Shown here in pieces: positions 1-12,400 of a DNA stretch of 64,000 nt (within the stretch, counting starts at the first letter, position 1; the number at the start of each line of letters is the position of its first letter). The stretch is from Paramecium octaurelia. Taxonomy: Eukaryota; Ciliophora; Oligohymenophorea; Peniculida; Parameciidae. Where the stretch lies: assembly GCA_905182995.1 (NCBI GenBank), contig CAJJDP010000118.1, positions 53,062-117,061 of the forward strand, in the 5' to 3' direction. The notes beneath the pieces are model-generated. The model searched no databases, had not been told where the DNA came from, and worked only from the letters and a program-made list of their open reading frames with translations. The translations under genes and the position numbers were made by a program.

Positions 1-2986
1 AAAAATTGAGGTGATCTCTAATCAAAGGATGTAAAACATTTTGTTTAATCTATCTAATACCATTATAATCAACTATGTATCCTACAGTCTCACCAACATC
101 TTATTGCTATCTTTAATAAGCATAATAAACGAATATCCATTCACTCTCATGATAGGCTGTGTAATCTATTTATTCTGAACCTTCTAAAGTGATGAATTAA
201 TAGTTCCCAACATTCATGACTACACTCAAGAGATGATCTATCGATTATAAGGATAATCTAGCTATGCCCATCAACTTAGGCTTCATTAAACTGATGTTAC
301 TAGCATAATGTTTAAATTGAATCCATAAACCATATCCATATTCATAGAGTCCATCCAATTACAAGTCCTCACTTTACTATAACTTGATCTGCTGTGTTTG
401 ACAGTCTAATATTTCTGGGTGTTCTTTCATCTATTATGCTTAAGTTAAATGGTCAGTTCCTGCCAGATATCCAAAATGAACTTTGATACTCAATTATTCG
501 CTCTCGTAACTGCCTTCCCGATATGCTCCAGTGCCTACATTCAAAACCCACTATTTCAACGATCCGGTATATTATAGGAATTCCTTCCTCTCTTATCCCA
601 AGAGAACAGAGAACACAGACATATAGTAATGATAGACTTCTTTGATGACGAATGAATTCGAAGTAAACTTATATTCTATGTATGTATAAGTCTAATGGTT
701 TTTGTATCCGAAATAAATGTATGTCCATTAATCCCAATATTCACCAAAAGCACTCTCCTATTTCAAATAATTATCACATTCAATTTCACAAGTATAAGTA
801 ACAAAAACATAGTTGACGTCATTCTTTAATATTTGTAATGTAGCTTAATCATTACTCTCCTCCAGAGTTCTTTGAGTCAATGTTATAATGTGATACTATT
901 CTCCAGATTTCTCTTTGCCATTGAATTTCACCCATCCTGACACACTGTATTCTGTTATACCTTAAAACTATTCGAATTCAAATTTCTCATCTATTGGACT
1001 CTATTGAGCAGCCCCTATCAATTGAATTGTTTATTGATTCAGAGGAAGTATATAAGGCAATCCTTGTGTGTTTATTTCTGCCAATTCACTCTCCTGTCTA
1101 AAAGAATGAGGACCAAATTGGAACTATATTCGTGCGAATTCTCCATTAAACAAAGGAGTATGATGTTTGCCTACATAGAATTCGATTGCATCTAAGATTA
1201 AATCATGTTAGTCATGGAATTCAATCGATTTAAGGTCTCTACCCAATGTATTCACTACTCCCAAGGCTCTGTTTTGCAATCTAGAGTATCCAAAGTATAA
1301 ATAAACCCAAAAGCCTTCCAACTCTTGATACTCAATATGTTGTATCTCGTCTAATGATTAAAATAAGTAAGATGATTTAGCTAGTTGGATTTCCAATAAG
1401 ACCTATTTGTACTATCTTTTCAAATGAGCAATCGAATGAATTTCGGCTCTCTTTTATAAATATAATGGGTATGTGCGTATCCATCGACTCCACATTCCAA
1501 AACTATATTCACTCTAGCCATTTACTTTGTCATCATCATACAACTAAGAAAACACTGGTTATATTGAATTGTATCTGCTAGGTCGAATATCCTCTTCCTC
1601 CGATACTAATGTAGATCTCAAAAATAAATTCAAAGCTCCTTCATCATCCATCTGCATCTTATTACTAAATGATTTTGGCCCTACATTTAATGAAACATAA
1701 GCAATCTTCCCATTGAAACTTGAAATATCGCTACCAGCCCCTATGGTCAAGAATAGTTTGGTGACCTATTTATGCTGTGCCTCATTGAATTCTAAACTCT
1801 ACGCGTAACCTGGATATATCAAGTATCCGAAAGCCTTTAGACTCCCTATGTCATAACTAAATGATGCGTAGGTCCACACCAATTAATTAGATTTCAATTG
1901 TTTAGTAATTCTGTTCTGTTCGTCAATGATGGAGTATGTACTAAAATACACTTCGCTTTCTGATCCACCTCCAATAATCTAATGAATTTCTAAGGCCCTA
2001 TCTCCAGTTTTATCACTCTTATCTTTATTGCTTCTTAAATTAAAGATCTGGAATTGGTTCAGTTCTTCAACCAAAATGTTGTCAACCCAACGAAACCACC
2101 CTTTCACAGAATATTGGGTAATGATGTACTCATTTTCAAAGGGTTCCATTTCTATTGAATCCTCCTTATTGTTGGCTGAAAAGTCCTTAGTTTCCTCAAT
2201 CAATTTAATTGTAGACCTCTTCAGTAACTCTTAAGGCATATTACAATGAGTCTAGATAAGATGGATCACGTCTTCGTTTGTATTTATGAATGCAGGCTCA
2301 TCGAAATCAAAATAGATATTTGCAAATTGTCCAGGCAGACTCAAGTAATCGAATTCAGATCCCCCAAATATCACCTTATAATATTTACTAGGTTTGTGCC
2401 TACCATATTGTTCAAATCGCAAAATATAATTTGCTCCAAACTTCACCAAAAACCCTACGATCTCTGATTTTTATTTGGAATAACAAACGAAGTACCAATT
2501 CCCATTAATATTCTCTTGCATTTTGACTGGTCTCTCCTTCGATTTGAGACTCTCATCCAAATCATATGTGGCAAATACAAACACATTCTTATACAGGAAA
2601 ACACTTAATGCTCTGTCCCCGTAATAAGTTAAATCTCCGTGTTCCCTATTTGTAGTTAACCTACTCAGAAAATAATATTTAAGAGGGTCCTGATTCTCAT
2701 TCTCAGAAAAACGAACCCAATATCCATAACCATATTCATCACTTGCTTCCAAGAGTTTATCTTCCATCTCGAAACTTTGTGAAGGTTCTCCATCCTTGGA
2801 CTCATAATACTTAGTATTCTACACTTATTGCTTGAGCATTTCCTATTGTTTTTTCTGAGGCTTGTAATACGCAGGCTCTAAAGACAGCTCTTCAGAATTA
2901 CTCATCCTGACTAAATAGATAAACTACTTACTAAGACTTGCACCAATCACCCCTAACCCGACGATGAATAACATAATCAACTTCAT
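1..2986 (-). CDS. Large secreted repeat protein, 3' end beyond window
   Basis: The frame is open for about 990 codons from the ATG at 2986 to the window edge, with TAA/TAG as Gln. The N-terminus MKLIMLFIVGLGVIGASL looks like a signal peptide. A 21-nt GT-AG segment at 2911-2931 may be an intron, but it is a multiple of three without a stop, so splicing is undecided. A roughly 250-400-residue unit recurs: an EYGYGYWVRF-type motif near residue 75 (2.7 kb) reappears as YEYGYGLWIQF near 0.33 kb, each followed by a beta-rich stretch ending W-x-F/I-x-x-Y. This pattern fits extracellular LamG/concanavalin-like repeats of large ciliate proteins, but I cannot name the family. It starts 38 bp after the stop of the upstream gene. 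Confidence 0.75.
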
Positions 2987-3024
2987 TCCGTTTTAAAAAA
3001 ATAAATATAATAATATAAATTATT

Positions 3025-5922
3025 TCATACTTTGCAATGAAGAAACTGCTAGTACCTTTAGAATCTTTCTCTGGAGTCTATACTATAAGGATTAGTCGCG
3101 AGAACCTAATAAATAACACTTAATTGTTACTCTGTACTTATAATTTTGCAACCATTCCTTCTACTAAATCAATTGCATTCTGTATTTCGATAGATTCTCT
3201 GGCTGTTCAAAATGAGTTACCTTGGGCGCCTCAAATGGCATCTATAGATCATAATGCTGCTGTTGTTAATCCTAATATAGCGAGGGCTCCTCTGAAATCA
3301 CCTTGATCTAATTGAAGTAGCTTTCGTTATTGTTTGAGATCTGCTACTCTACCATGTCATCATTGAGTTCCAATTCCCCAATCTTACTATACAGCATATA
3401 CAATTATTCAAGAGAATGCAGTAATTCTGGCTGAGGGTTAGAGTCATTGATGTTCTTTTCCATTTAATCCAATGTCTTGGACTTCTATTTTAATATTTGT
3501 CTCCAATTATTTGATTTTTCAGTATCATCTGAGATTTTCACTTATTGCTCTTTGATTTCTTATTTGAGTTTCTTAATGAGATCTTTCTTCATGTTATTCT
3601 AATCAAAGGATTGCGCCATCTCTATTTATGACTTCAATTGTTCAGAATCAATTTGCAATTTCCTCCTCATCTGCTTGATTTTCTCCTTATCAGTCTTATA
3701 TAATTAATGTTCTCTATTTAAAGCAACTCTTTCATCCAATAGAATCAGCTTCCATTTACGCCTATGATTTTATTAAAGACATTAATTACATTTGCACTGC
3801 ATTCTCCTCGATTACTACACTTTGATTCATTGAGAGATTATTTTGAATATTGATCTCAGTGCCATAGTTCCTATTCCCTGCCTATCTGAATAGGTTGCTC
3901 TGAAACTTGGAATTGTCACTGCTTTGATTGGCTGCCAATTATTCTCTCAACTCATTCACGCTCTATATCATATTTTGCATCGTCTGCTGTTTCTATTAAA
4001 ACTCCTAATGTTTCCTTATCATCTATTAATATTGTTATTCCAATAACTCTAATTCCTTGTCTGCTATCTTGTCATCCTACTTATATTAATTGACCAAATA
4101 TTGCAAACGATCCAATTCAAATTTGATAACATCCTTCTATTTCAATTCATTTTACAAATCATACTTTGAAACTACGATGTTCATGCTTGACAATTTCTCT
4201 TCAGCTTCAGTCTTCTTTCTTTTAAATTGCTTTATTTCCTCCCTCAATTCATGTATAAGACTCCTGGTCTGATTGATGTCCATACACATATCAATCTCCT
4301 TTCCATTTCCCAAGATTTTCCCTGTCTTCTTCTCGAAATCCTTCTATATCTTCTCCAATTTCAACCTCTGGGTTTCCTCTAACTTCCTCTTCATCTCCTG
4401 ATATTTCTCATTAGTTTGTCTCTCTAAATTTGCTAGTTAATTTTAAAGTTGCTAGTATAATTTCTCCTTTTATTAGGTGATCTTCTTGACATTTTCTGAC
4501 TTTCTTTATTCGATATCTGAATTTCTGTAATCATAAATCTGGGACTACAACATTTGAGATTCACTCAATTCGATATTTTACAATTAATCACTAAATACCT
4601 ACTAGATTTGATTAAACTTTGGATCGAATTGACTCTTCATCTCCTCCTTTATCGATCTTATCATCCTCTGATTCTCTTCTTATAGATCTACTATCTCAAA
4701 TTTATATTCCCTCTTGACCTTGTCAAACTCATTGAGCAATTTCTTTTTAATAGCCTCCTACTCTGTTCTCAATCTTTTGATGTTCTCCTAGTCCACTTAT
4801 TAAATCTTTGAATATATTTCTTAAGACAATTCCTTTTTGTACTTGTTTAACAGATTCTCCACATTCTTCTTCTTCTCCTATATTTGTTTCATCCATTTCT
4901 AATCGGAATCTGACAGTTCCTTCTATCTTTGATTGATTCTTTTAACTATATCTTTCTATTGCCCCTGCAATTCTTGCTCCAAAGTTCTCAATTTATTCTT
5001 CATAGTTTTCTCCTGCTCATATTCATAATTCTCCAAATTCCGTTCCAATTACTTTTACAATACGTTCTTCTGATTTATAATGCTCTACTCCATTTCCTCC
5101 TCAGCCTTTCTTTTGGCCTTCCTCTTCTTCTCTTCCTCACTCTTGGACAAGGATTCCTTCTGCCTTTCATACTCTTCCTTCAATTCGAATAACTCAGGAT
5201 CGGCCTCATTCATCAATATCAATTCCATTTTGTTCAACTTCTATTTGTTTTCCTCCTTCTACTTAATAACATCCTTCTTCTTCTCGTCCTCGTAATCTTG
5301 AGCTTGCTTTGCGAATTCCTAATCAACTTGGGATAATAGATTTTGAGTTGCTGAGGCCTGAATTGGATTCTACACTACGTAACCCTGATTTTATCGATTC
5401 TCGTAATACACGTTGGAATCCACCATAAAGGATTCAGCCTCCTCATTCCCCTCCAAATAGTTTGGTTCCCTATATTTTTCAATATCCTTTTTGAACTTGT
5501 TGATCCCAGTCGATTTCTGGAATAAAATATTCTAAATACTTTTTTCTTCTGATTCTGAAAGTCAATCGACTTAGCCTCCTCATATTTCTTTGAGTATATA
5601 ATATCGCAAGGATGTTCATAAACTATTTCCTATGTCACTCTGTTCTTGTAGAAAACTTCCTCGTTCCCATTAATCTTCTTGGAACAAATCTTCCATTCTT
5701 CAGGCAGTTTGGCCTTTAGACCAGCTTTTGCAATATCCAAATACTAATTGTCTTCAGGTAACTTCATTCCCAAATGAATTGCATATTCCCGAATTTCTAA
5801 ATATTACTTTTAATGAAACCTTGTTTCGTGGGCGAGTAATCATCCATGATCTCCTCCTCCAGAGTTTAGGTTTCATCATTATCATCAAAACTTCTATTTA
5901 TTTAGTGATTCAAACCGTACAT
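3025..5922 (-). CDS. CEP164-like WW-domain coiled-coil protein
   Basis: Exons 5922-5820, 5796-5540, 5516-3790, 3761-3131 and 3105-3025 give 932 codons; the four introns are 23, 23, 28 and 25 nt. Residues about 36-98 match the N-terminal WW region of centrosomal protein CEP164: a REYAIHLGM helix, then LPEEWK (W69) and ending EHPCD. The second WW tryptophan is a tyrosine (Y94). The rest is charged Lys/Glu/Gln coiled coil. CEP164 is a distal-appendage protein that docks basal bodies at the membrane, so a role at Paramecium basal bodies is inferred. Orthology is not proven: the coiled coil carries no specific signal and the call rests on the WW region. Confidence 0.75.
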
Positions 5923-6328
5923 TTAACTTAATTATTATATATAAATATTATATCATTTCGCTAATTTAAATCACAATCCATACTCCAATATCTTTTTCCA
6001 TTGCACTCCCTCAACGCACTCCACCCAAAAGACCCTTTTTTTCAAATACACCGAATCTAACTACCTATTAAACTTTATAAATTTATAAAATTTTAAATAC
6101 AATCCCAATTAACAACATTGCAAATCCATCCGATTCGTATCCTACATTGTTTTCCCAAATTTTAGTTTTCTCTCTACAAATCTTTTCATCAATCGAATGT
6201 GTTTAGATATTTTATATTACCCTCCTTTACCTTCCCTAACTAGAATTCCTACTCTTATACAAGTCATATTGATTATAAAGAAAGAATACATATGAGTTTA
6301 TTTTATTAAATATAAAATTAATTCTGGT
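5923..6328. other. Intergenic, divergent promoter region
   Basis: AT-rich spacer between the divergent CEP164-like gene and the COQ8-like gene. It should hold both promoters. I see no coding frame or RNA gene. The left copy of the first duplicated segment begins inside it at 6294. Confidence 0.6.
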
Positions 6329-8922
6329 ATGTTACCCTTCATATCAAGCTTAATTAGAAAAAAGGAATTTTAAGATTTTGCCGGAGTTTGTAGAGGCATC
6401 TACAGAGTAATTGATGGAGTCACTTAACCTTAATTAATTAAAGATAATCTAATAGATCAATTCAAATAGGAAAAATAGACCACCACCATAAATGAAAAAA
6501 GTGAAACAATCAAAAAGCCAGAATATAGTTCAATATAGAATTAAACTCCTTAGCCCATATATGGAGTATAAGAATAATAGTAACCACCTCAACAAATCAA
6601 CAACAAAATAAATGAGTAGATTAAAGATACCCATCAAAGGAAAGGTATTGAATAAGATCAATAAAGCAATGATTAGTAATCTTAAATTCCTTCTCCTCCT
6701 CCTATCAATAAATAATTTACTGAAAATAAAGTGCCTTAAACAGCAATTGGAAGAGTGTATGAATTTGGAGCCTTGGGCGTTAGTTTGGCAACTAATGCGA
6801 TGAAAACGATGGTCACTTAATAAAATGTACAAATTAATTGAGAATAATAGGTGTCTTTTAGATAGGCGTTGGTAAGTGAGGAGAATGCTTCTCTCTTGGC
6901 CAAGGGTCTTTGCAAAATGAGAGGCGCCCCCTTGAAACTCGCTCAAGCTTTAAGTATTCAAGAGGATGAAGTCATTCCAAAACACATTCGATAGGCTTTT
7001 GAATAGGCTAGGTAGAATGCTGACATCATGCCCTAAAAGTAACTAGAGAAAGTACAAGAAATATTGTTAAAGAATAGATGCTCAAACAAGAGTTAGGCAG
7101 TGATTGGATGAGCAAATTCAAAGAATTCGAACTCAAACCCTTTGCTGCTGCTTCGATTGGACAAGTGCATGAAGCCATTACATCATAAGGGTAACGTGTG
7201 GCTGTCAAAATTCAATATCCAGGAGTGAAGGAAGCCATAGATAGTGATTTAAACAATCTGAAAAGACTTATGGAATATACCAACTTGTTCCCAAAGACCA
7301 TGTTCTTAGATAAATTGATAGCCAATACCAGAAGGGAATTGCATGAGGAATGCGATTATAAGATAGAAGCTGCAAAATAAATGAATTATAGGAAGTTATT
7401 TGGAAATCAACCTGAATTTGCCATTCCTGAAGTGATTAGCGACTTGTCAACGACCAGGATCTTGACTGCTGACTACTTGTATGGAGACACAATTGATTTT
7501 GCAGCTGAAAATTACCCTTAGCATTTGAGAAATGAAATCGGGAGAAGAGTGATGAGTCTGACACTCTAAGAACTCTTTAAATTTAGAACCATGCAGACAG
7601 ATCCAAANGAGTTTATTTTATTAAATATAAAATTAATTCTGGTATGTTACCCTTCATATCAAGCTTAATTAGAAAAAAGGAATTTTAAGATTTTGCCGGA
7701 GTTTGTAGAGGCATCTACAGAGTAATTGATGGAGTCACTTAACCTTAATTAATTAAAGATAATCTAATAGATCAATTCAAATAGGAAAAATAGACCACCA
7801 CCATAAATGAAAAAAGTGAAACAATCAAAAAGCCAGAATATAGTTCAATATAGAATTAAACTCCTTAGCCCATATATGGAGTATAAGAATAATAGTAACC
7901 ACCTCAACAAATCAACAACAAAATAAATGAGTAGATTAAAGATACCCATCAAAGGAAAGGTATTGAATAAGATCAATAAAGCAATGATTAGTAATCTTAA
8001 ATTCCTTCTCCTCCTCCTATCAATAAATAATTTACTGAAAATAAAGTGCCTTAAACAGCAATTGGAAGAGTGTATGAATTTGGAGCCTTGGGCGTTAGTT
8101 TGGCAACTAATGCGATGAAAACGATGGTCACTTAATAAAATGTACAAATTAATTGAGAATAATAGGTGTCTTTTAGATAGGCGTTGGTAAGTGAGGAGAA
8201 TGCTTCTCTCTTGGCCAAGGGTCTTTGCAAAATGAGAGGCGCCCCCTTGAAACTCGCTCAAGCTTTAAGTATTCAAGAGGATGAAGTCATTCCAAAACAC
8301 ATTCGATAGGCTTTTGAATAGGCTAGGTAGAATGCTGACATCATGCCCTAAAAGTAACTAGAGAAAGTACAAGAAATATTGTTAAAGAATAGATGCTCAA
8401 ACAAGAGTTAGGCAGTGATTGGATGAGCAAATTCAAAGAATTCGAACTCAAACCCTTTGCTGCTGCTTCGATTGGACAAGTGCATGAAGCCATTACATCA
8501 TAAGGGTAACGTGTGGCTGTCAAAATTCAATATCCAGGAGTGAAGGAAGCCATAGATAGTGATTTAAACAATCTGAAAAGACTTATGGAATATACCAACT
8601 TGTTCCCAAAGACCATGTTCTTAGATAAATTGATAGCCAATACCAGAAGGGAATTGCATGAGGAATGCGATTATAAGATAGAAGCTGCAAAATAAATGAA
8701 TTATAGGAAGTTATTTGGAAATCAACCTGAATTTGCCATTCCTGAAGTGATTAGCGACTTGTCAACGACCAGGATCTTGACTGCTGACTACTTGTATGGA
8801 GACACAATTGATTTTGCAGCTGAAAATTACCCTTAGCATTTGAGAAATGAAATCGGGAGAAGAGTGATGAGTCTGACACTCTAAGAACTCTTTAAATTTA
8901 GAACCATGCAGACAGATCCAAA
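6294..8922. repeat. Flush direct duplication around N (assembly overlap 1)
   Basis: Segment 6294-7607 recurs as 7609-8922 (1,314 bp, offset 1,315) with a single N at 7608 between them. Reading frames in both copies give identical proteins. The left copy stops exactly at the N and the right copy starts exactly after it, which is the signature of two contigs with overlapping ends that were joined, not merged. Confidence 0.9.
6329..7607 (+). pseudogene. Truncated artefactual copy of the COQ8-like gene
   Basis: Same start codon, introns (6827-6850 and 7052-7077) and protein as the full gene at 7644, but cut off at the N at 7608, just after the MQTDP motif. It is almost certainly the same locus as the complete copy and not a real pseudogene. 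Confidence 0.85.
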
Positions 8923-9414
8923 TCCTTCCAATTTCTATTTTGATAGACACAATAATAAGTTGATTCTACTTGATTTTGGAGCAGGTAGTTCAATTATTTA
9001 GTAATTCTAGTTCATGAATACACTAAACCCTTTATGGACAATTACATTGGAGTCATTTATGCTGCCACCATTTAGGATCGAAAGGAGTGTTTGCAAAGAT
9101 CTGTTGATTTAGGGTTTTTGACAGGAGAGGAAAGCATCCGAATGAAGGAAGCCCATGTAGATTCTATCATATGTGTTGGAGAACCATTCAGACATCAAGG
9201 GGAGTTCGATTTTGGAGAACAATAGATGACCAAAAAGATATATGAACTTATGCCAGTTATGCTCAAGTATCGAATGAGACCTCCACCTCCTGAGATCTAC
9301 TCATTGCACAGGAAGTTGTCAGGAGCATACTTAATGAATATGAGACTAAAAACTAAGGTTAATTGCAGAGACATATTTATGAATCTTTATGAATAATATA
9401 TAAAACTATAATGA
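7644..9414 (+). CDS. COQ8/ADCK (UbiB) atypical kinase-like protein
   Basis: Exons 7644-8141, 8166-8366, 8393-8984 and 9011-9414 encode 564 residues; introns are 24, 26 and 26 nt. It follows human COQ8A in order: [12 protein letters not shown] leader, [15 protein letters not shown] (KxGQ region, 195-198), Ala-rich loop [11 protein letters not shown] (256-), catalytic Lys277 in [27 protein letters not shown] (D408, N413), LDFGA (D427) and a C-terminal [18 protein letters not shown]8 supports coenzyme Q biosynthesis in the mitochondrial inner membrane. The N-terminus is plausible as a targeting region followed by a Gln/Pro-rich linker. Oddity: the KxGQ glycine is alanine (KLAQ). Its stop lies 1 bp from the stop of the convergent next gene. 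Confidence 0.92.
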
Positions 9415-9415
9415 A

Positions 9416-12400
9416 TCAATATAATAAGTTTTTGATTAGATTTACAATCAAGGTTGACTGTTTTGAATAAAATCTCAATTTCAAGTTCTTATTTACATAG
9501 ATGCTGAAATTCTACTTGTTCAATCTAATCGATGATATTGAATCCAAAAAAATTGTCTATTTTTCATCTTGCACAAATATTTCAAGCTTATCATTACTTA
9601 ACACAATCTGGCATCTTGCTAACTTTTCATTTGAAACTGCCACTTTACAACTCTTATTTAAATAAACATATTCTATTTAATTGATCCTCGTTTGTATTGG
9701 CGAGTGGATGAAAAAATACGGCAATTTGACTACATCAGGTTCATTCTTTTTAGATTGCAGCAATTGCAATGGATTTGGTAAATTCTGAATTAACAATTGG
9801 ATGGTTGGAATTTTGGTAATTAGAAATGCCAGATAGAAGGATACGATCTCTGATTTCAATTGATTGGGTTTGAACTTTCTCATCTTAATTTATTATTATG
9901 GCAAGAGTAGATTATTGTTCATATTTATCATGTTTGTTAAGATATTAATCTCTAATGCTATTGGATCTATAATCATATTCAAAATGATGAAGGTTGGTTG
10001 TATCAATGATTCCCATTAACATTTAGTAGATTGTATCTATTGTTATTATTCTTATCTCAAAAATAAAGGGTCCAATCTTAATAATGAAATTAATAGCTTA
10101 ATTGAATTCAGGAATTGTTATTGGATATTTAGTTTGATGTCTTTTATTTTGAAGAAAATATTATTGATCATTATTAAATTTAAATCATTTGATTTAGACA
10201 TCTCAATAATTGAGAAGCAATCAGTTATATTAATCACGTTAATGTTCTCAAATTGCAGTATAAAATTCTAAATTAAAATATCCAAATGAGTATCTGAGAA
10301 GAATCTCAAATTTAAATCAAAAAATATGTTGATCTCCTATCTATCACACACCTATATATCTATTTTGACATTTGGAATTGAGATCTTGAATTCCTTCCCT
10401 ATAATCTTTTCTTCATTAATAATTATTTCAATAATATGGATGTTTTAAATTTAGATTTTGTTTACCTTAAGATTGTGCTTAGTCATAGTTTCAGAGTCCA
10501 ACAGTTACATCAATTCGTAATCCTGATTAGTTACAAAAATTCGATACTTATCCCCTTTCTATATATTGTATTCCAGACAATTGTCTGAAAATGGATAAAT
10601 GTGGATTCGGGACTTATTTTTCATCAAAATAAAATTAAATTGAGTCTTATTTTTCAATAGTAGATATTTTATTTGCTGTTAATAAATATTACGGCAAATA
10701 ACAAAACACATTTAATTCTACACTAAGACATTATTTCTGAATATCATTATCATATGATGTCTCTTGTTGATCTCTATTGCATACTTCCCCTCTTTTAAGA
10801 AGTTTAAATAATACAAGTTTGTTACTTATCCATTAATAATGATTTATTAAGATTAATTGGATGCATGCTTTCTATTGTTCAATAAATTGGCATAAAACAA
10901 ATCTAATTATTAATCAAAATTATTGATTAGAGTGTTATTCATATTGACATCAACACTTATTGGTAAATTGATAAATTACGCATTTCCTATGCTGAAATTC
11001 CAGGGAAGTAGGTTGACTATGATAAGGAAGGGTTTAATTATCACCTTTTAAAAGTATTATCCCTTTGGATCTTTGATTAATTCAAATGAAAGAAGCACAT
11101 TATAAAAATTGTTATCTATCTTCACAAAATTAAATGACAAAACAGTCTTTTGTTGGATCACTTCTTTCAAATTAAATTTAATTTCTTATTGATTTTCAGT
11201 CACTTAGAATATATTATCATATTGATACTTAGGACTAATGTGATTGTATTCTACTCAGTCAACTTAGTATGGAAAACCTTCTTAGAATTACCCTCTATCT
11301 AAAAACACTCTACACTCCCAGTTTTAAATGTTAACAAATAATCAGACTAATTTTCTATGGTTGGTTCAGCAACTGTCTGCAAATCAGTATTTTGTCTATC
11401 CTATTGAGTTAGAATAAACTCGTTATTGAGTGCCTTAAGAAAAATATCATGTTCTTGTTGATCTATCTCATCAATTAACACGAACTTATTAAAATACTAC
11501 TTGGATAAATGAAATGGATAGGCTTGGGACCAGAATTACAAGGATTCATTGATTTCTAAGCCTAATTAGATCTAATACGTAGGATAATCTTTAGGGTCTG
11601 GATAAAATTATAACAATATCAATTACCTTAAAGATTGTCATATAGTGATGAGAGCAGAGTGGAATCTTCTGGTTCGAGTGTGAATGATTGAATATTTTTG
11701 GTTTGAACATTAATGACCTTAAGAAGCACTTTCTTTTTTGTTTTGTTTCTTATCACACTAACAACGTCCAATCCACTTAATAAATTGACTGTGTTGAGCA
11801 AATTTGAAATGGTTAATTAAGACAATTTGATTTCGACAGCATTTTAAATTTAAAGGATGTTTTGAGGATCTTGCTAATTAGGATCAATTATTTTGTTCCA
11901 TAATAACTTACACTTGATAGTCTTGAAATAGATTAATAATATTTACATTTGTGATTTTACAGCTTTTTTTCTATAAGGGATGAGTAGTCCATAGATTAAA
12001 GTTGGATTTCACTTCTAAATGATGTGCAGTGTTTTCGATTAATAATATTTACAAATTCAATTATTTTATATTTAGAGTTATGAAGGATACGTAGTTATTA
12101 ATCTTGACACATTAACCAAAATCGATTGAGCATCTCTCCATTAAGGCTGTAAATTTTATGTTTTTTTTTTGATTCAATTCATTTTGTTGTACTGATTTGT
12201 TTTAGATGGGTTCATTTTACACGAATTTTTCTGTTTCTATAATCTTCTGCAACGCTATTAGTTATGCAAATGTATTTTTTTGGATTCTGATTTAAACTTA
12301 TGAAAGATGAATATTTAATTCAATTTATTTGAAATAGTCAAAAATGGCATTAAATCCATTGAGAGATACCAAAAGATGCTAATTTTGATCAAACAAATGA

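Noticed and set aside
6530..6946. Minus-strand 138-codon frame, repeated at 7845
   Set aside because: It is antisense to the COQ8-like coding sequence and is open by chance.
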